The notes below the pieces were generated by a model. That model did no database searches. It had not been told where the DNA came from and saw nothing but the letters and a program-made list of their open reading frames with translations. Made by a program: the position numbers and the translations under genes. Shown in pieces: positions 59,990-64,000 of a stretch of 64,000 nt of DNA. The stretch is from Albula goreensis (taxonomy: Eukaryota > Chordata > Actinopteri > Albuliformes > Albulidae): the NCBI GenBank assembly GCA_022829145.1, contig CM040762.1, positions 23,616,436-23,680,435 of the forward strand, given 5' to 3'. Numbering within the stretch: position 1 is the first letter of the stretch; every line of letters begins with the position of its first letter.

Positions 59990-62900
59990 AGCAGCATACA
60001 TTTCAACAGACCGAGACTCCTCGACTGTAATGAACAATTTCTGTCTCTCGTTTCCTCTTTCAAAGACCACGCCCAGTGACTCACCAGCTCTCCAGCCCTG
60101 ATTTCCATGGTGAGGAGAAGACTGAACAGGTGACCAGCATTGGGCAGATCAAGCCAGAACTATACAGACTGCGTCAGGGGGAGCAGGGGGAAGGGAAACA
60201 GGGTGACACCTGTGGCAAGATCAGCTTCCTGTTACGCTATGCCTTTAAGTGAGTGAGCCTGTACATATATCCATAATGTTCAGCTCTGTGGCTTATGTGT
60301 CAGTCTCTACACTGCAAAATGCAGTGCTCTGTGTTTTTGTGTCTCTGCCAATATTTTGTTGTTGTTTGCTGTTGTTATATTATTAAATATGTTGTTAAAG
60401 TATTTATGTATTGTTTAGATGGGCATGATATTGTTTCAAAATGATGATAAATCCTGTAGTCTAGTGGCTACGGTACATGACTGGGATCCCTGAGGTTGGT
60501 GGTTCGAACCCCAGTCCAGCAACAGCAAGACCACCACTGCTGTTGGGCCCCTGAGCAAGGCCCCTAACCTCACATTGCTCCCAGGGGGGATCGGCCCTTG
60601 GCTAGCATAATCAACTCTAAGCCACTTTGGATAAAAGCGTCAGATAAATGACTTTAATGTAATGCATGTCATGTAAGCTATTGAGATCTAGTGCCCAGCT
60701 GAAGAGTAAGGCATCCTGTTTGGGAGCCTGGTTCTCTGAGGTCTGCTCCAGGGATGCAGGGCGTGGCGGAGCCGGAGCAGGGAAATGCAGAGCGCCGCAG
60801 CATGCTGTTCGGGCCCTTTTTGGGTCACATTGAGAAACATTCAGAATAAAGAAACCGCTGATGCCTGAAAAATGAGGTCCTAAGAGGTCCTTTCAGGATG
60901 AATTATAGATGGGCTTCAACTTTAAGCAGCAAACACTGTCAACACATAGTAACACCTCTGTTTAACATTAGAGATAAAAGAAACACTAAGACAGAGACAG
61001 AGAAAGGCAAGTGGGAGACAGGAAAAGGAGGGCAGAAAGAGTAACACTTCTCCACACTGACATTTTTATATCTGCATCCAGTGTTGTACATGTCTGATTT
61101 ACTGAATGCTGTGGGAATGTTTTTTAAGTATACAGTGAGTGTGTGTAACTGTGTGTGGCAGGGATTCAAAGCAACACTAATCCTAAACTTGTACTATGTT
61201 GACTGTAAGGTTTTCTATCTCTGTGTGATAGCTATTGAGCCTGTTTTTTTGTTGTGTTCTGGAAATTTAATCTTAGTTCCTAGATGATTCAGCTCTGGAC
61301 AAAATATTAATACGTAACAATATATTATTTCAAAATAAAACTGTTTCAGGCTGTCTTCACATGAATTTTTTCTAGAAAATCCATGACATGAACTGGAAGG
61401 TCCTAGGTCAGTTGGCATGGAATCACTTGTGCATTCTGGGAGTTAATTCTATGTTAAAACTGTGTTTGAGATGAATCAATGTTCACATGCATTTATTTGT
61501 GTGTCGATGAGAAAGAGCAGTCATGGCATGTACTTGTGTGTAATTTGAACTACAGCACATATGATTTTGGTAATACGATTAAATACCACAGTGTGGCTGC
61601 GATGCTGTTTGACTCACATACAGTGTTCAGAGCCCATACTGCTTAGTGGGGATGATTGAAAGTGCTTCACTTCAGGAGGTGCCATGTATTTGCAGTATAT
61701 CAGAGTCAAGCACTGTGTTAGACCTCATTGCACTCTGAGAATAACAGTCTGTATTACACATGCAGTACCTGGGCCTTCTGGGAAATGTAGTTTCCAGCAG
61801 CAAGATGCAGACACATTTTCTCTTCAGGAACAGCAGCTGCTTTTGTCCTGCTGGGAATTGTAGTGTGATTTTTTTTTCACTTGCAATAGCAATAGCTTTG
61901 TTTTTCTTTTGAGGTGGGTAGGGTATGTTATGTCACGCTCTGGGCAGTGTGTGATATCATTTACAGTTCAGGAGGAGTGAGATATCAGCTTGACGGTGAC
62001 AGTTGTATGTGTTTATACCAATTAATGACACTCTGTGGAGCGAGCGGTTGAGTGGACACATAGAGGGAATTTCTACGTCAACCTCGAAAAGATCAGTGGT
62101 ACCGCTGTGCATCCAGATCCACTCTTTCCTTGGGGTTCTCTTTCAGCGCCACAGCCTTTCCACAGAAACACGCCTGTATTTGCTGTCCGTGAAGCGCTGT
62201 AGCTGGCGTATCATGTAAATGTCGTCTGATGGTTCAGGTTGTGGTAGGATTTTCTTAGTATACATTTGTCATTGTGAATGTGTTGTTTGTATTTAGGAGT
62301 TGTATTGTACCTTTGATTAGCATAGTCAACTTGCATTGGCACTTGTAGCGATGCTACATAGTTGGCGGTCAGAGAATGTTGTTAGCCAGGTCTGGCTCTA
62401 TATTAATCAGGTGGATGTATTGAGGTTCTTCCAAACAGTAAGATGCCCCGGATAAGACTGTTTGCTAAATAACTGTAATAACGTAGTTTGAAATCTTAGA
62501 TATGTATGATGTGTTTATTAGCTGTGACCAGCGGCTCTATAACTTGCTCTGTCGATTTCCCCACCTTTGGCGGCCACAGGTTTCACCCTATGAGACTGAA
62601 ATTTGGCATGGAGGTCAAGTGTATGTGTGTGAAGGTGTGTGTTTCTGTTCATGCCAGGTAGCTAAAAGGGGGTGTGGCAGTGAGAGTGGCCTGGCTGCAG
62701 CTATTGTGAATTCACACTTGTTTTGTAACAGTTTGGATTGTAATTATGAAGTTTTGAAAGTAAATACAGCTGACATATAACTGTCAAATTTAAATAAACA
62801 CACACAGGATGTATTGAATGTGATGCTCTCTGAACAGGGTGCTGTATCTGATCCATATACTCTGTACACGCTAGTCTTCAGACACGTTCGTGCGTTTGGA

Positions 62901-63855
62901 GAAGGCACAGAATATGGCCCTGCAGAAATGTTCGGTGTTGTTAGTGAAGTGCACTTTGCTGTCAGTGTAATCTGTGTGTTGGTTCTGCTCTACAGCACCG
63001 AGCAGCTGGTGGTGAAGATCCTGAAAGCTCTGGACCTCCCCGCAAAAGATGCCAATGGCTTCTCTGACCCCTATGTGAAGATCTACCTGCTGCCTGACAG
63101 AAAGAAGAAGTTTCAGACAAAGGTACTGTGTCCTCCTGTAGAGCGATTCATAGGGACACCCCTGCAAGCGAATTATTTTTAGGTGCCCATTGAGGTGCCT
63201 CCCTGTAAAATTGAAAGTCAGCGTTTGTTTTCGGTGTCACATGTTTGTACCCTCCGCCACCTTATGCCTGCACCTCTGGTTTTTTTCCGATCGGAGAAGC
63301 TCCCCGAACAAGGCGAGGAAGATAAGGCAGCAGAGAGCCAGACTCGTTCTGTGTTTTTGTGCTTACTCGCTACGCAGTGCCACTGGTAGTCTCTTGGCTC
63401 TTCTAGCGAGTCAGAACTGATTAGCATTGAGGGGCGCACCAGCTGCCACTGAGGAAGGTCAAAAGCTATCAGGCAAGCTGTCCGTTTGCAGCTGCCTCCA
63501 CCAGGCCCGCGTTGTTTCTTTTTACCGCCCCACACCTGCTTTGCGAACGGCTTCCAGCGGTGTGCCTCCCATGACAACCTAGTAATGAGTTCTGACTGAA
63601 TCCTCGGTTCTGGCTCTGTGTCTGTTTTTCCCTCAGGTTCACAGGAAGACCTTAAATCCTGTCTTCAACGAGACCTTTCAGTTCGGGGTGCCCCTCGCCG
63701 AGCTCCACTCCCGGAAACTGCACTTCTCCGTGTATGACTTCGACCGTTTCTCCAGGCACGACCTCATAGGGCAGGTGGTAGTGGACAACCTGCTGGACTT
63801 CAGCGAAGGAACGGGCGAGAAGCCCATATGGAGGGATATCGTGGAAGGAACAGCG
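54654..63855 (+). CDS. SYT3: Synaptotagmin-3, N-terminal 414 residues (runs off the window)
   Basis: SYT3 is a membrane-anchored calcium sensor for vesicle and receptor trafficking. Exons: 54654-54804, 58141-58584, 58936-59053, 60066-60248, 62996-63122, 63637-63855, all GT/AG with matching phases. Residues 1-50 begin [20 protein letters not shown] and hold Cys10, Cys21 and Cys34, like the N-terminal cysteines that link SYT3/5/6/10-class proteins by disulfides. Residues ~52-80 are the membrane helix ([20 protein letters not shown]). Residues ~85-285 are a Gly/Ser/His-rich linker. Residues ~288-414 are the C2A domain, with all five calcium-binding aspartates present (D317, D323, D375, D377, D383). 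C2B lies past the right edge. The gene diverges from MED25. Human SYT3 matches best; SYT6 or SYT10 are less likely because of the linker IGQIKPELY and PRP motifs. Confidence 0.95.
54815..55148. repeat. ~30-bp minisatellite at the SYT3 exon 1 donor
   Basis: About 11 units with GGGGCAGCTAGCTCTGGGTA and AGTCTGGAG parts. The array begins within 15 bp of the exon 1 donor and fills the first 340 bp of intron 1. Units lack a donor-like GT context, so unlike the exon 3 array it does not multiply splice sites. Confidence 0.9.
55340..55500. repeat. ~32-bp repeat in SYT3 intron 1
   Basis: Five units with GAGTGAGACAGGTGTGATTA-like sequence followed by TTTAAAT. Confidence 0.85.
55501..56800. other. SYT3 intron 1, no further feature
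   Basis: Unique-looking intronic sequence. The open frames around 56,331-56,853 have no homology or splice support. Confidence 0.5.
56805..57346. repeat. TTTGACTCACAC minisatellite, SYT3 intron 1
   Basis: About 540 bp built from two alternating blocks, GTTTGACTCACACTAGT and GTTTGACTCACACCAGTGGA followed by CTGGGCA. The combined unit is about 45 bp and irregular. Confidence 0.92.
58141..58584 (+). CDS. SYT3: SYT3 coding exon 2, membrane helix and linker
   Basis: 444 nt. Encodes [20 protein letters not shown] and [10 protein letters not shown], then a glycine-rich segment, a His/Pro patch [14 protein letters not shown] and SYLDMD, all in the order seen in human SYT3. The run at 58,283-58,330 is extremely GC-rich. 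Acceptor CTCTCCAG, donor GGAG|GTGAAA, phase 1. Confidence 0.95.
58936..59053 (+). CDS. SYT3: SYT3 coding exon 3
   Basis: 118 nt encoding [20 protein letters not shown] and QHQVAAR, matching human VKPSQTSPELP and SHQQV. The donor CACG|GTCAGT at 59054 is chosen because it rejoins exon 4 as R-PRP (human PALPRPLTQQ). The frame stays open to 59501 through the repeat, so longer exon forms are possible. Confidence 0.88.
59054..59818. repeat. 29-bp minisatellite carrying splice-donor copies, SYT3 intron 3
   Basis: About 26 units of 29 bp, typified by GGGTCAGTACTCCAACACAG then TTTTCTGCA. The first unit overlaps the exon 3 donor. Each unit carries GTCAGT, usually as CAGG|GTCAGT, and a TTTTCTGCAG acceptor-like word. 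Three units instead read CAAG|GTCAGT (GT at 59141, 59257, 59286). The unit is not a multiple of three, so protein frame returns every three units. Confidence 0.95.
59956..59988. repeat. (GT)n microsatellite, SYT3 intron 3
   Basis: About 16 GT units, 77 bp before exon 4. Confidence 0.95.
60066..60248 (+). CDS. SYT3: SYT3 coding exon 4
   Basis: 183 nt encoding [29 protein letters not shown] and [12 protein letters not shown], the start of C2A. Acceptor TTTCAAAG, donor AA|GTGAGT, phase 2. Confidence 0.94.
60451..60666 (+). mobile_element. tRNA-derived SINE copy 3
   Basis: The best-preserved copy. It has a perfect B-box, GGTTCGAACCC at 60501-60511, an A-box-like region around AGTGGCTACGGTACATGACT, and the tail TTGGATAAAAGCGTCAGATA. 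It lies in SYT3 intron 4, sense to the gene. Confidence 0.9.
60667..62517. other. SYT3 intron 4, no further feature
   Basis: No exon or known repeat recognised. Scattered short open frames have no support. Confidence 0.5.
62518..62720 (+). repeat. Unclassified interspersed repeat, copy C
   Basis: Third copy of the repeat at 37,485 and 38,619, in SYT3 intron 4 and in the same orientation. It is somewhat shorter near its start (the GGTCAGTCAGTC part is missing). Confidence 0.85.
62996..63122 (+). CDS. SYT3: SYT3 coding exon 5, C2A core
   Basis: 127 nt encoding [40 protein letters not shown] and TK. Contains calcium ligands D317 and D323. Acceptor CTCTACAG, donor AAAG|GTACTG, phase 0. Confidence 0.97.
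63637..63855 (+). CDS. SYT3: SYT3 coding exon 6, C2A end
   Basis: 219 nt encoding [20 protein letters not shown] through [20 protein letters not shown] and WRDIVEGTA. Contains calcium ligands D375, D377 and D383. Acceptor TTCCCTCAG, donor GCG|GTGAGA. The next exon would start C2B outside the window. Confidence 0.97.
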
Positions 63856-64000
63856 GTGAGACAGCGCCCCCTACCTGTCAATCGCCCACCAAATTCATCA
63901 ATTTTCATCAGAGAATGGGAGTCCACCCTGGCACACAGTCATCCCATGATTTTTCAATGCTTGGTTATACAGTATGCCTACGAATATCTGGATGGTTTTG

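Noticed and set aside
60451..60540. tRNA gene suggested by A- and B-box-like sequences
   Set aside because: It is the head of a SINE present in three copies with a common non-tRNA body and tail; no cloverleaf can be completed.

Overview
This window looks like teleost fish genomic DNA. It is intron-rich, full of di- and trinucleotide microsatellites, minisatellites, a tRNA-derived SINE, Tc1/mariner debris and small inverted-repeat elements. Its two recognisable genes are vertebrate genes whose spliced products I could assemble from homology to the families. Species cannot be named from the sequence.

Layout. (1) Positions 1-12,950: no convincing gene. This part holds a 1.65 kb minisatellite (1,481-3,130), a SINE, and CT/CA microsatellites. 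(2) 12,955-32,100, minus strand: MED25, Mediator subunit 25. I resolve 19 coding exons with consensus GT/AG junctions and consistent phases. They total 2,235 nt including the stop, about 744 residues (the human protein has 747). They cover the N-terminal von Willebrand A domain, a proline/glutamine linker, the activator-binding (ACID/PTOV-type) domain and an LxxLL box. Two opposite one-base indels in exons 6 and 7 break the frame locally. (3) 32,100-53,800: a 21 kb intergenic stretch between divergent genes. It holds a degraded LINE tail, a Tc1/mariner pseudogene, a DIRS-like retroelement remnant, an unclassified three-copy repeat (two copies here) and several minisatellites. (4) 54,654 to the right edge, plus strand: SYT3 (synaptotagmin-3). 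Six coding exons give 414 residues (N-terminal cysteines, transmembrane helix, linker, whole C2A domain); the C2B exons lie beyond the window.

The two genes do unrelated jobs. MED25 is a nuclear transcription co-activator subunit; SYT3 is a calcium-sensing membrane-trafficking protein. Both are on human 19q13.33, so their presence together fits ancestral linkage.

The most unusual signal is that four tandem repeats start at or within about 15 bp of exon-intron junctions of these genes. In three of them the repeat unit contains the splice site itself, so decoy donors or acceptors are multiplied: the SYT3 exon 3 donor (29 bp, about 26 copies), the MED25 exon 14 acceptor (67 bp, 4 decoys) and the MED25 exon 19 acceptor (86-87 bp, 2 decoys). 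One SYT3 decoy donor, exactly three units downstream and a better consensus match than the homology-supported donor, would insert 29 residues in frame.
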